Shown: piece after piece, positions 1 through 5,627 of the stretch | How positions within the stretch are numbered: the first letter of the stretch is position 1 | How the letters are laid out: each line of letters opens with the position of its first letter | DNA from: an uncultured Bacteroidota bacterium | GTDB lineage: Bacteria > Bacteroidota > Bacteroidia > B-17B0 > Aurantibacillaceae | Direction: 5' to 3' | Assembly (NCBI GenBank): GCA_903923915.1 | Contig: CAIXZI010000028.1 | Span: forward strand, 1 to 5,735 | Length of the DNA stretch: 5,735 nucleotides | Position numbers and translations under genes: made by a program | Notes under the pieces: model-generated | Seen by the model: only the letters and a program-made list of their open reading frames with translations | Database searches by the model: none | What the model was told of the DNA's origin: nothing

Positions 1-71
1 CCATAGTTTTTATTACGATTATCAAAAACTATGTCGTTTAACTTGGCGATGTTATTTTCTAGAATATTCAT
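1..71 (-). CDS. TonB-family energy transducer, N-terminal fragment
   Basis: Reading the minus strand from the ATG at 71 gives 23 codons beginning MNILENNIAKLNDIVF and continuing DNRNKNYG; the gene then leaves the window. The pattern of a short helix, then (I/L)xFxxRNKxYGAY, is typical of the cytoplasmic N-terminus of Bacteroidota TonB-like proteins, which precedes the single membrane anchor. Such proteins use the proton motive force, through ExbB/ExbD, to drive outer-membrane receptors. The membrane segment, proline-rich spacer and C-terminal TonB domain all lie outside the window, so the call rests on the motif alone. A -7 box at 96-103 gives a leader of about 18 nt to this ATG, which supports the start. 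Another inner-membrane protein sharing this N-terminus remains possible. Confidence 0.6.
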   Translation of the reverse strand, partial: MNILENNIAKLNDIVFDNRNKNY

Positions 72-95
72 TGCTATTAGTTTTAATTGGTTAAT

Positions 96-103
96 CAAAT
101 GTA
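96..103 (-). promoter_or_regulatory. Promoter -7 box of the tonB-like gene, no -33 box
   Basis: The minus strand reads TACATTTG here, an exact match to the Bacteroidota -7 consensus TAnnTTTG. Transcription would start near position 90, about 18 nt before the ATG at 71. No TTG is found on the minus strand at the expected -33 distance (about positions 120-129). The promoter is therefore probably weak unless an activator helps. The phased repeats at 140-190 lie directly upstream. Confidence 0.5.
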
Positions 104-139
104 AAACATCAAACAGCCCTAAATTTGGATACTTTTTAA

Positions 140-190
140 ACGGCGGTAGTTTTTTTTTAAACGGTCGGTTTTAACAAAAATACGGTCGGT
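140..190. repeat. Three phased ACGG(T)CGGT repeats, candidate operator
   Basis: ACGGTCGGT occurs at 161-169 and again at 182-190. A version lacking one T, ACGGCGGT, lies at 140-147. The three copies start at 140, 161 and 182, exactly 21 bp apart, so they lie on the same face of the helix two turns apart. Nine-bp direct repeats with a 12-bp spacer are the arrangement known for LytTR-domain response regulators, which are common in Bacteroidota. The repeat matches the general LytTR consensus only partly (about 7 of 9 positions on either strand). They sit roughly 50-100 bp upstream of the predicted start of the minus-strand tonB-like gene. The operator role is inferred. Confidence 0.45.
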
Positions 191-202
191 ATAATTTTCC
201 TA

Positions 203-234
203 AAACAAAAAATCCCTGCTTTTGGCAGGGATTT
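203..234 (-). terminator. Intrinsic terminator of the small secreted protein gene
   Basis: Positions 210-219 and 225-234 form a perfect 10-bp inverted repeat (AAATCCCTGC / GCAGGGATTT) with a 5-nt loop. On the minus strand the stem is followed by TTTTTTGTTTTA, a good U-tract. It lies about 20 nt after the stop codon of the minus-strand gene at 256-720. No T-run follows on the plus strand, so it works for the minus strand only. It isolates that gene from the tonB-like gene further along. Confidence 0.9.
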
Positions 235-255
235 AAAAAAAAGATATAAAATCTA

Positions 256-720
256 TTAATCTCTATTGCCATCATCTTGAGGCTCTAGCTTAGTTGGTGT
301 TGCAGCAGGAGCATTTTGTCCATTTTTACGTGCTTCATGTTTTTGTTTTTGCTCTAAACGATAAGTTTCCCATTTTTGTTGTTGTTCTGGCGTTAAAGTA
401 GCGTTTACATCTTTTACAAACTGTTCTTTTACAGGTTTTGCTTCAGCCTTTAAAGCCTTACGGTTTTCTACATTTTTAATTTTTAACTGCTGCATAGCCG
501 TGTTTCTAGTAAGTGATGCCTGATAAACTTTTACCTTTTGCTCATTATTTAAGGTTAACACCTTTTGCAAATGTTCGGTCTGACGAGTAGCAGCCTGTTC
601 TGGCGTTGGAGTTTGTTTGGTTGTAGGCGTTTCGGTTGCCTGAGATGGAGCCGGAGCTTGTTGAGCCTGTGCTAGCTGTATAGTTGCTACGGCTAAAGCG
701 GTTAAAATGATTTTTTTCAT
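256..720 (-). CDS. Small secreted helical protein, LTxxQ/Spy-CpxP-like
   Basis: This 154-residue protein begins with a clear signal peptide (MKKIILTALAVATIQLAQA, cleavage after A19) and has no lipobox. Residues 20-44 are a Pro/Gln/Thr/Ala-rich low-complexity linker. Residues 45-130 are strongly charged and predicted helical, with two related segments: LTLNNEQKVKVYQ (55-67) and LTPEQQQKWETYR (109-121). These resemble the LTxxQ motifs of Spy/CpxP-type periplasmic proteins and many short Bacteroidota exported proteins (DUF4890-like). A Lys-rich middle (80-103) joins them, and the C-terminal tail is polar. Known Spy/CpxP proteins are envelope-stress chaperones or sensor partners; that role is only an inference here. 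The gene is monocistronic, with its own promoter at 756-786 and terminator at 203-234. The ATG at 720 is supported by the signal peptide starting there. Confidence 0.75.
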   Translation of the reverse strand: MKKIILTALAVATIQLAQAQQAPAPSQATETPTTKQTPTPEQAATRQTEHLQKVLTLNNEQKVKVYQASLTRNTAMQQLKIKNVENRKALKAEAKPVKEQFVKDVNATLTPEQQQKWETYRLEQKQKHEARKNGQNAPAATPTKLEPQDDGNRD

Positions 721-748
721 GATATATAATTTAAGGGTTATTTCAAGG

Positions 749-764
749 TTAGATGCAAATCTAA
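749..764. repeat. Short palindrome overlapping the -7 box
   Basis: TTAGAT (749-754) and ATCTAA (759-764) are perfect 6-bp inverted arms separated by GCAA. The palindrome covers the -7 element and reaches towards the predicted start of the minus-strand promoter, a position where a bound repressor would block RNA polymerase. The arms are AT-rich and short, so chance occurrence is quite possible. Confidence 0.3.
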
Positions 765-786
765 TGCCATAAGTTTAATTAGCCAA
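756..786 (-). promoter_or_regulatory. Bacteroidota promoter for the small secreted protein gene
   Basis: The minus strand reads TAGATTTG at 763-756, an exact TAnnTTTG match. A TTG lies at 786-784 with a 20-bp spacer, which suits the -33/-7 architecture of the Bacteroidota housekeeping sigma factor. The predicted transcript starts near 750 and gives a leader of about 30 nt before the ATG at 720. Confidence 0.7.
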
Positions 787-829
787 TTTTGTTAGGGTTT
801 ATTAACTTTTAAAAGATTTTACAATTTTG

Positions 830-859
830 TTGCTAATTATAATTAATAACGTATATTTG
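830..859 (+). promoter_or_regulatory. rpsT promoter
   Basis: TATATTTG at 852-859 is an exact match to the -7 consensus TAnnTTTG. TTG at 830-832 gives a 19-bp spacer; a second TTG at 827-829 is also near. Transcription would begin near 866 and leave a leader of about 20 nt before the rpsT ATG. This promoter is back to back with the minus-strand promoter at 756-786. Confidence 0.8.
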
Positions 860-885
860 CACCCTATTTTTAACAGAAACAAGTA

Positions 886-1140
886 ATGGCAAACCATAAA
901 TCATCAGAAAAAAGAGCTAGACAAACTGAAACAAAAAAGTTGCACAATCGCTATCAAGCTAAAACTGCACGTACTTTTTTAAAACGTTTACGTACCAGCA
1001 CCAGCAAAGAAGAAGTTACGGCTTTATTTCCTAAAGTTGCTTCTATGTTAGATAAATTAGCTAAACGCAATATTATTCATAAAAATAAAGCTTCTAACTT
1101 AAAATCAAAAATTGCTAAAAAAGTTAAAAGCATTAAATAA
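886..1140 (+). CDS. rpsT: 30S ribosomal protein S20
   Basis: The 84-residue basic protein begins [22 protein letters not shown], the characteristic N-terminus of bacterial S20, and ends in a Lys-rich tail ([12 protein letters not shown]). Length and composition match the family. S20 is a helical-bundle protein that binds 16S rRNA in the body of the small subunit and assembles early. The ATG at 886 follows an A-rich leader (ACAGAAACAAGTA) with no Shine-Dalgarno, as is normal in this phylum. The gene is flanked by its own promoter (830-859) and terminator (1160-1193), so it is probably monocistronic. In some bacteria S20 regulates its own translation; nothing in the short leader here shows that. 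Confidence 0.97.
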   Translation: MANHKSSEKRARQTETKKLHNRYQAKTARTFLKRLRTSTSKEEVTALFPKVASMLDKLAKRNIIHKNKASNLKSKIAKKVKSIK

Positions 1141-1159
1141 AATTTTTTTGTAGAAAAAG

Positions 1160-1193
1160 AAGGCTGTTTCGAAAACGAGGCAGCCTTTTTTAT
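1160..1193 (+). terminator. Intrinsic terminator of rpsT
   Basis: AAGGCTG (1160-1166) pairs with CAGCCTT (1181-1187). The stem continues inward through two G-U pairs and TCG/CGA to an AAAA tetraloop (1172-1175), giving a 12-bp stem. A T-run (1186-1191) follows directly. It starts about 20 nt after the rpsT stop codon. An A-run on the left side could give some function on the other strand, but no gene reads in from that side. Confidence 0.9.
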
Positions 1194-1207
1194 TGTAATT
1201 TAGCCCT

Positions 1208-1498
1208 ATGTCTAAACAAAACTTACAAAGTATAGGAACTGCCATAGATCAGTTTCTGAAAGAAAATCGTTTAGAAAAAAAAATAGACGCATCCAGCTTG
1301 CATATTAACTGGAAAACAATTGCCGGAGATATGATTGCTAACCACACCAAACGCTTGTTTCTAAAAGAAACTACCTTATACTTAGAAGTAGATTCTGCCG
1401 AGCTGAAAAACGAAATTCATTATTTAAAAGATCAACTAATTCAAAACGTTAATCACTTTTTAAAGAAAGATTTAATTAAACAATTGGTGTTAATTTAA
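1208..1498 (+). CDS. DUF721 / DciA-like protein
   Basis: This 96-residue soluble protein has the DUF721 layout: an N-terminal helix (about 5-22), then W35, the IAGDMIANHT segment (38-47) and LYLEVDSAELKNE (57-69), matching the family pattern W..I.G..I..HT...L....L.V.V.S..L..E. In actinobacteria and proteobacteria the DUF721 protein DciA works with the replicative helicase DnaB at replication initiation in lineages lacking DnaC/DnaI. Bacteroidota carry this short, single-domain form, so a role in replication is plausible but inferred. The ATG at 1208 lies 15 nt beyond the rpsT terminator with no Shine-Dalgarno. No convincing promoter was found, and the leader would be very short. Its TAA is followed 18 nt later by the PAP2 gene in the same frame, which suggests co-transcription. 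Confidence 0.85.
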   Translation: MSKQNLQSIGTAIDQFLKENRLEKKIDASSLHINWKTIAGDMIANHTKRLFLKETTLYLEVDSAELKNEIHYLKDQLIQNVNHFLKKDLIKQLVLI

Positions 1499-1516
1499 AT
1501 CGAATACAGACTACAC

Positions 1517-2176
1517 TTGCGCAGCATTTTTATACAAAATAAAATTTTCATTTTAATGCACGTAACTTTTATGTGCATAGCAATACCTACTATTTTTTGT
1601 TCTGATAAACTGCAACTGCATTTATTTTTTAATGATTTATTAGTTACACCTGCCCTAAACAACTTCTTTAAATATATTACATACATAGGAGATGGAGCGT
1701 TTATTCTTTTACTTGCATTTTTACTTCTTTTTATAAATGTGCAAAAATCGTTAACCATCATAAGCTGCTATTTAATAAGTGCCGGCTTTACACAAGGCAT
1801 TAAATACGCCTTTTTTGGTGATGCCGACAGACCATCGCTTGTGTTTGAAATAAAACATATTCCTTTAAAATTAATAGAAGACGTTGATTTGAATATTCAC
1901 CACAGCTTTCCATCAGGACATACTACGGCAGCATTTAGTTTGTTTTTTTGTTTAAGTTTTTTTTCGAAAAATAATGTTTTGCAATTTATATATTTTACAT
2001 CAGCCTTGTTGGTAGCTTTCTCTAGGGTTTATTTATCACAGCATTTTTTTGAAGACATAACTGTAGGTAGTTTAATTGGAGTAGTATTTTCACTTTTAGT
2101 TTGCTATATACTATATGAAACTAAAATAACTTCCACATTAAATAAACTTCAAAAGCCCATTTGGCGCTTGTTTTAA
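1517..2176 (+). CDS. PAP2-family membrane phosphatase
   Basis: This 219-residue integral membrane protein has the phosphatidic-acid-phosphatase type 2 signature: K96 and R105-P106 (motif 1), PSGH at 132-135 (motif 2) and SR-x5-H-x3-D at 169-180 (motif 3). H176 is the expected nucleophile, D180 its activator and H135 the proton donor. Hydrophobic segments lie at about 10-28, 60-75, 79-100, 138-149, 154-172 and 183-199. Relatives remove phosphate from lipid phosphates at the periplasmic face, such as undecaprenyl pyrophosphate, phosphatidylglycerophosphate or lipid A; the substrate cannot be told here. The start is a TTG at 1517. It is preferred over ATG 1556 because the extra 13 residues (MRSIFIQNKIFIL) begin the first membrane segment as in relatives. 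The stop overlaps the ATG of the GT39 gene, indicating coupled translation. Motif 1 has 8 rather than 6 residues between K and RP. Confidence 0.9.
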   Translation: MRSIFIQNKIFILMHVTFMCIAIPTIFCSDKLQLHLFFNDLLVTPALNNFFKYITYIGDGAFILLLAFLLLFINVQKSLTIISCYLISAGFTQGIKYAFFGDADRPSLVFEIKHIPLKLIEDVDLNIHHSFPSGHTTAAFSLFFCLSFFSKNNVLQFIYFTSALLVAFSRVYLSQHFFEDITVGSLIGVVFSLLVCYILYETKITSTLNKLQKPIWRLF

Positions 2177-3900
2177 TGAGTAACTCCTCTAAATACTTTA
2201 GCTGGCACATAGCTATAACGCTTATCGCGGCTTTTTTATTTATTCCGTTTTTGGGCGCGGTACATTTATTTGATTGGGACGAAATTAATTTTGCCGAATG
2301 TGCCCGCGAGATGATTGTTAGTGGCAACTATAGCCGAGTACAAATTAATTTTCAGCCTTTTTGGGAAAAGCCACCTTTATTTATTTGGCTTCAGGTTTTA
2401 AGCATGAAAGCATTTGGCGTAAATGAATTTGCCGCTCGTTTTCCGGATGCTGTTTGCGGAATACTTACTTTAAACATTACGTATTATTTAGGTAGAAAAT
2501 ATAACAACCATACATTTGGTTTGTTGTGGACATTGTGTTACGCAGCTTCTTTCCTTCCTTTTTTATATTTTAAATCAGGTATTATAGACCCTTGGTTTAA
2601 CCTGTTTATCTTTTTAAGTATTTGTTTTATACTGCAATGGTTTAATAATAACGCATCTAAAAAAACAAACATAAATGCCTTATACGCAGGTCTTTTTGCA
2701 GGTTTGGCGGTTCTTACTAAAGGGCCTGTTGCCATATTAATTATCGGACTTACTTTTTTAATTAGTTGGATAAGGTTAAAGTTTAATCCATTTTCTAATC
2801 CTAAAAATGTATTATTATTTGTTGTTGTATTTTTAATTAGTGGTTTTAGCTGGTTTGCATTTGAAATTGCCTCCGGAAATTTTGAGATAGTAAAGGAGTT
2901 TGTTGTTTATCAGATTAGATTATTTAATACACATGATTCAGATCACGAAGGGTTTAGACTTTACCACTTTGTAATTTTATTAGTAGGTTGCTTTCCGGCA
3001 TCTATATTTTTTATTCCTTCGCACACTAAAAACCCGTCTGATACGCCTTTTCAGGTATATACAAAAAAATGGATGCTTATTTTATTTTGGGTGGTATTAA
3101 TTTTATTTACCATTGTAAATACCAAAATAGTGCATTATTCAAGCATGTGTTATTTTCCTTTAACGTATTTAGCAGCTTACAAACTGCATGATATGATTTA
3201 TTCGCGTAAAAAATTAAACAAAATAATCTTTGCGTTAGGTATGTTTTTAATTATCGTTTTAGGAATTGGTTTTACAATGGCAGGGTTTATTAATTATTTC
3301 ATTCCTGCCATTACAAATAGTAATTTAATTAAAGACAATTTTGCTATTGCATCTTTGCAAACCCCTGTTCATTGGTTTGGTTTTGAGTGGATTGTTGGTA
3401 TATTATTTCTAATTTTTTCGATTTACTTTTTTATCAATCTTCATAAAAATAAAAAAAATATGTACGGTTTATTTATTACTTCTTTGGTAAGTATTTGGAT
3501 GATTACTTTGTTGATTGTTCCTAAAATAGAACCATACTCACAAGGACCTGCTATAGAGTTTTATGAATCTTTAAAAGGAAAAGATGTTTATGTAGAAACC
3601 ATTGGATTTAAAAGTTATGCGTATATGTTTTATACCGATAGACAATTGAAACATAATTCTGAATCAATGCTTACCCTTATTAAGAAACAAGAAGATCAAA
3701 TGACAAAAGACGGGCATAGTGCCTCTTTTTCTTTTAATTTAATGAGTTTAACCTGGATGTTGTATGCAGATATTGATAAACCTGCTTATTTTGCCGCAAA
3801 AAATACTGAAGTAGATGATATTAAAAAAAATCATCCTACGCTAATTGAATTATATCGCAAAGGAGGTTTTGTTTTTTACAAACGATTACCAAAACAATAA
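2176..3900 (+). CDS. GT39 / ArnT-like membrane glycosyltransferase
   Basis: The 574-residue protein starts at the ATG overlapping the PAP2 stop codon (TAATG). It has a long multi-spanning N-terminal region followed by a soluble C-terminal part from about residue 450. Family motifs are DWDE (33-36) followed by AREM (43-46) in the first periplasmic loop, WEKPPL (63-68), D138-P139 and TKGPVA (181-186). By comparison with ArnT, the D35/E36 pair, K65 and D138 are probably the acidic and basic residues around the metal and lipid-phosphate site. Family members transfer a sugar from a polyprenyl-phosphate donor onto lipid A, protein or glycan at the periplasmic side of the inner membrane. Acceptor and sugar cannot be assigned, so the name arnT is not given. 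Its coupling to a PAP2 phosphatase supports an envelope-modification role. An upstream in-frame TTG at 2161 is less likely. Confidence 0.9.
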   Translation: MSNSSKYFSWHIAITLIAAFLFIPFLGAVHLFDWDEINFAECAREMIVSGNYSRVQINFQPFWEKPPLFIWLQVLSMKAFGVNEFAARFPDAVCGILTLNITYYLGRKYNNHTFGLLWTLCYAASFLPFLYFKSGIIDPWFNLFIFLSICFILQWFNNNASKKTNINALYAGLFAGLAVLTKGPVAILIIGLTFLISWIRLKFNPFSNPKNVLLFVVVFLISGFSWFAFEIASGNFEIVKEFVVYQIRLFNTHDSDHEGFRLYHFVILLVGCFPASIFFIPSHTKNPSDTPFQVYTKKWMLILFWVVLILFTIVNTKIVHYSSMCYFPLTYLAAYKLHDMIYSRKKLNKIIFALGMFLIIVLGIGFTMAGFINYFIPAITNSNLIKDNFAIASLQTPVHWFGFEWIVGILFLIFSIYFFINLHKNKKNMYGLFITSLVSIWMITLLIVPKIEPYSQGPAIEFYESLKGKDVYVETIGFKSYAYMFYTDRQLKHNSESMLTLIKKQEDQMTKDGHSASFSFNLMSLTWMLYADIDKPAYFAAKNTEVDDIKKNHPTLIELYRKGGFVFYKRLPKQ

Positions 3901-3915
3901 GTAATTTAGGCACGC

Positions 3916-3935
3916 CTTTTGTAAGTAAACAAAAG
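3916..3935. repeat. Weak inverted repeat upstream of the DUF4197 gene
   Basis: CTTTTGT (3916-3922) and ACAAAAG (3929-3935) form 7-bp inverted arms around a 6-nt loop in the 62-nt gap between the GT39 gene and the DUF4197 gene. No U-tract follows on either strand, so it is not a good terminator. It could be a protein-binding site or chance in AT-rich DNA. A degenerate -7-like TAAATTTT follows at 3937-3944, but with a short 15-bp spacer to the nearest TTG, so a promoter here is uncertain. Confidence 0.25.
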
Positions 3936-3962
3936 ATAAATTTTAAACTAATATAAAACATC

Positions 3963-4703
3963 ATGAATAAAAAAATTGCAACCCTACTTTTAGCCCTTGG
4001 TATTTGCGGCATGCAAGCCCAATCATTAAAAGATAAATTAAAAAACGCTGAGAAGAAAGCAGCAGCAGAAGTAACCGGAAAACCAGGCTCATCATCGCTT
4101 AGTAACGAAGATATTATAGCGGGTTTGAAAGAAGCCTTGAGTAAAGGAACCAACAACTCTACCGCTTCAGCATCAAAAATGGATGGGTATTTAAAAAATC
4201 CAGAAATATTTATTCCTTTTCCACCAGAAGCTCAAAAAATAAAAAAAGAACTTATTACACTTGGTTATAAAACAAAAGTAGATGAATTTGAAACTTCTGT
4301 TAATCGTGCCGCAGAACAAGCAGCTACCAGTGCGGCCCCTTTGTTTTTAGATGCCGTTAAACATATGAATGTTACAGATGGTTTAAGCATTTTAAAAGGC
4401 TCTGATACGGCAGCTACACATTACTTAAAACAAAACACATCAGTTGCATTAACAGAAAAGTATCATCCAATTATAAAAGAGGCTCTTGCCAAAACAAATG
4501 CAACAGCTTATTGGACAGAACTGGTTACTCTTTACAACAAAATACCGTTTGTAAAAAAACAAAACCCAGATTTAGAAGCTTATGCAACAAACAAAGCAAT
4601 AAACGGTTTATTTATTTTAGTAGGTAAAGAAGAAGCTAAAATACGTAAAGACCCAGCTGCACAGGTTACCGACTTACTTAAAAAAGTATTTGGATCTAAG
4701 TAA
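3963..4703 (+). CDS. DUF4197 domain secreted protein
   Basis: The 246-residue protein has a signal peptide (MNKKIATLLLALGICGMQA, cleavage after A19). C15 is not in a usable lipobox because I precedes it, so the product is probably a soluble periplasmic protein. Residues about 45-245 match the DUF4197 layout: LSNEDIIAGLKEALSKGTNN, then a DGYLKNPEIFIPFP segment, VNRAAEQAATSAAPLF, a GSDTAATHYLKQNTS segment and a C-terminal IRKDPAAQVTDLLKKVFG. The family is mostly helical, found in Bacteroidota and Proteobacteria, and to my knowledge has no established function. Its TAA is immediately followed by the TTG start of the membrane protein gene, so the two are probably translated together. No strong promoter is visible upstream, and no terminator separates it from the GT39 gene, so read-through from that cluster is possible. 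Confidence 0.85.
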   Translation: MNKKIATLLLALGICGMQAQSLKDKLKNAEKKAAAEVTGKPGSSSLSNEDIIAGLKEALSKGTNNSTASASKMDGYLKNPEIFIPFPPEAQKIKKELITLGYKTKVDEFETSVNRAAEQAATSAAPLFLDAVKHMNVTDGLSILKGSDTAATHYLKQNTSVALTEKYHPIIKEALAKTNATAYWTELVTLYNKIPFVKKQNPDLEAYATNKAINGLFILVGKEEAKIRKDPAAQVTDLLKKVFGSK

Positions 4704-5627
4704 TTGCAATTACTAAAAATAAGATACTATCAAATAAAAAACGATTTAGGTTTTTTATTTTTGGTAATAGCGGGCATTATTGCGGCTTTATCTTTTTTCT
4801 TTTTTGATAAAACAGATAACAAGCAGTATTATTTTTTGGCAGGTGTAATTTTTGTGCTAATAAAATTCCATACCTCTCGAAAAGATTTAAACTTTGTATT
4901 AAAACACTTAAACCATCCAATAAAACAGCTGATTATAGAGTATCAACTGTTTTTGTTACCCTTTAGCATACCAAGTTTGTTTACACAGGCTTGGTATTTC
5001 TTTTTTATTATTCATGCAGCAGGAGTTGCCACTGCATTTATAAAAGTAAACCCAACTAATGTGGTTTGGCTACCCAATATTTCAAAATACATTCCTGCTT
5101 TGCAATTTGAATGGGTTTCAGGCATCCGAAAAAGTTGGCTACCCATTTTAGTTTGCATGCTTATTGCGTTAGTTCTAAGTTCAGTAAAATTGTTTCCTTT
5201 AGTTGCTCTCTGTTTTGTTAACAGCAATATTATGGGGTTTTATACCGAAGCAGAATCGAGGCAAATGCTTACAGCTACTAGTTTTTATCCGAAAGAAATT
5301 ATGATGCAAAAAATCATCTTCAGCATAAAAATTATATTGCTCGTAGATGCTCCGGTTATACTTATCAATTCCATTTTTAATCCTGATTTTATTTTTATTA
5401 ATATTCTATTTTTACTTTACAGCTGTTTACTTATCGTATTTGCTGTGGCTTGCAAATACAATGCATACAAACCCAATACCAGTTTAAATTCTATTTCTAT
5501 ACAATTTGCTTTGGCTTTTGCCGCCGTAATACTCCCCTATTTAATGATACTTACCGCATTTCTAACTGTTTATTATTACCAACAAGCCATTAAAAACTTA
5601 AACTATTACACAAATGATAACACTTGA
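4704..5627 (+). CDS. Probable ABC exporter permease, unknown substrate
   Basis: This 307-residue polytopic membrane protein has hydrophobic segments at about 15-34, 42-55, 80-105, 145-180, 204-225, 229-250 and 264-292. The short amphipathic N-terminus (QLLKIRYYQIKNDLG) resembles that of ABC-2-type permeases. I do not recognise a specific family. The permease call rests mainly on the ABC ATPase gene that overlaps its last 14 nt. No substrate-binding protein is visible, which favours export over import. The start must be the TTG at 4704, because the DUF4197 stop codon immediately precedes it in the same frame and the first in-frame ATG lies deep inside the protein. A loop with charged and aromatic residues (about 110-143) lies between the third and fourth segments. 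The product could instead be an uncharacterised membrane partner of the ATPase. Confidence 0.65.
   Translation: MQLLKIRYYQIKNDLGFLFLVIAGIIAALSFFFFDKTDNKQYYFLAGVIFVLIKFHTSRKDLNFVLKHLNHPIKQLIIEYQLFLLPFSIPSLFTQAWYFFFIIHAAGVATAFIKVNPTNVVWLPNISKYIPALQFEWVSGIRKSWLPILVCMLIALVLSSVKLFPLVALCFVNSNIMGFYTEAESRQMLTATSFYPKEIMMQKIIFSIKIILLVDAPVILINSIFNPDFIFINILFLLYSCLLIVFAVACKYNAYKPNTSLNSISIQFALAFAAVILPYLMILTAFLTVYYYQQAIKNLNYYTNDNT

Noticed and set aside
133..170. A12-like T-runs and repeats at 133-170 as a CRISPR remnant or terminator
   Set aside because: The units are only 8-9 bp with 12-bp AT-rich gaps, and there is no stem. The spacing fits an operator rather than a CRISPR array or hairpin.
1196..1203. 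TAATTTAG as a -7 box for the DUF721 gene
   Set aside because: It differs from TAnnTTTG, has no TTG at the right distance upstream, and would leave almost no leader before the ATG at 1208.
1495..1761. Minus-strand open frame opposite the DUF721/PAP2 junction
   Set aside because: It has no recognisable domain or promoter and is opposite well-supported PAP2 sequence. The other minus-strand frames at 2121-2327, 2538-2735, 3836-4156 and 5012-5227 are rejected for the same reason.
2161..2175. TTG at 2161 as the GT39 start, adding five residues
   Set aside because: The ATG at 2176 overlaps the PAP2 stop as TAATG, the classic coupled arrangement. The extra residues lie inside the PAP2 gene and add nothing recognisable.
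3859..3867. AAAGGAGGT, a perfect Shine-Dalgarno-like sequence
   Set aside because: It lies inside the GT39 gene, encodes part of its RKGGF segment and has no start codon at a suitable distance. Genes in this window do not use Shine-Dalgarno sites.
3908..3920. AGGC-AC-GCCT followed by TTTT after the GT39 stop, as a terminator
   Set aside because: The stem is only 3-4 bp with a 2-4 nt loop, far weaker than the two real terminators in the window.
3963..4010. DUF4197 protein as a lipoprotein, via C15
   Set aside because: The residue before the cysteine is isoleucine, not G/A/S, and a good signal peptidase I site (MQA-QS) follows.
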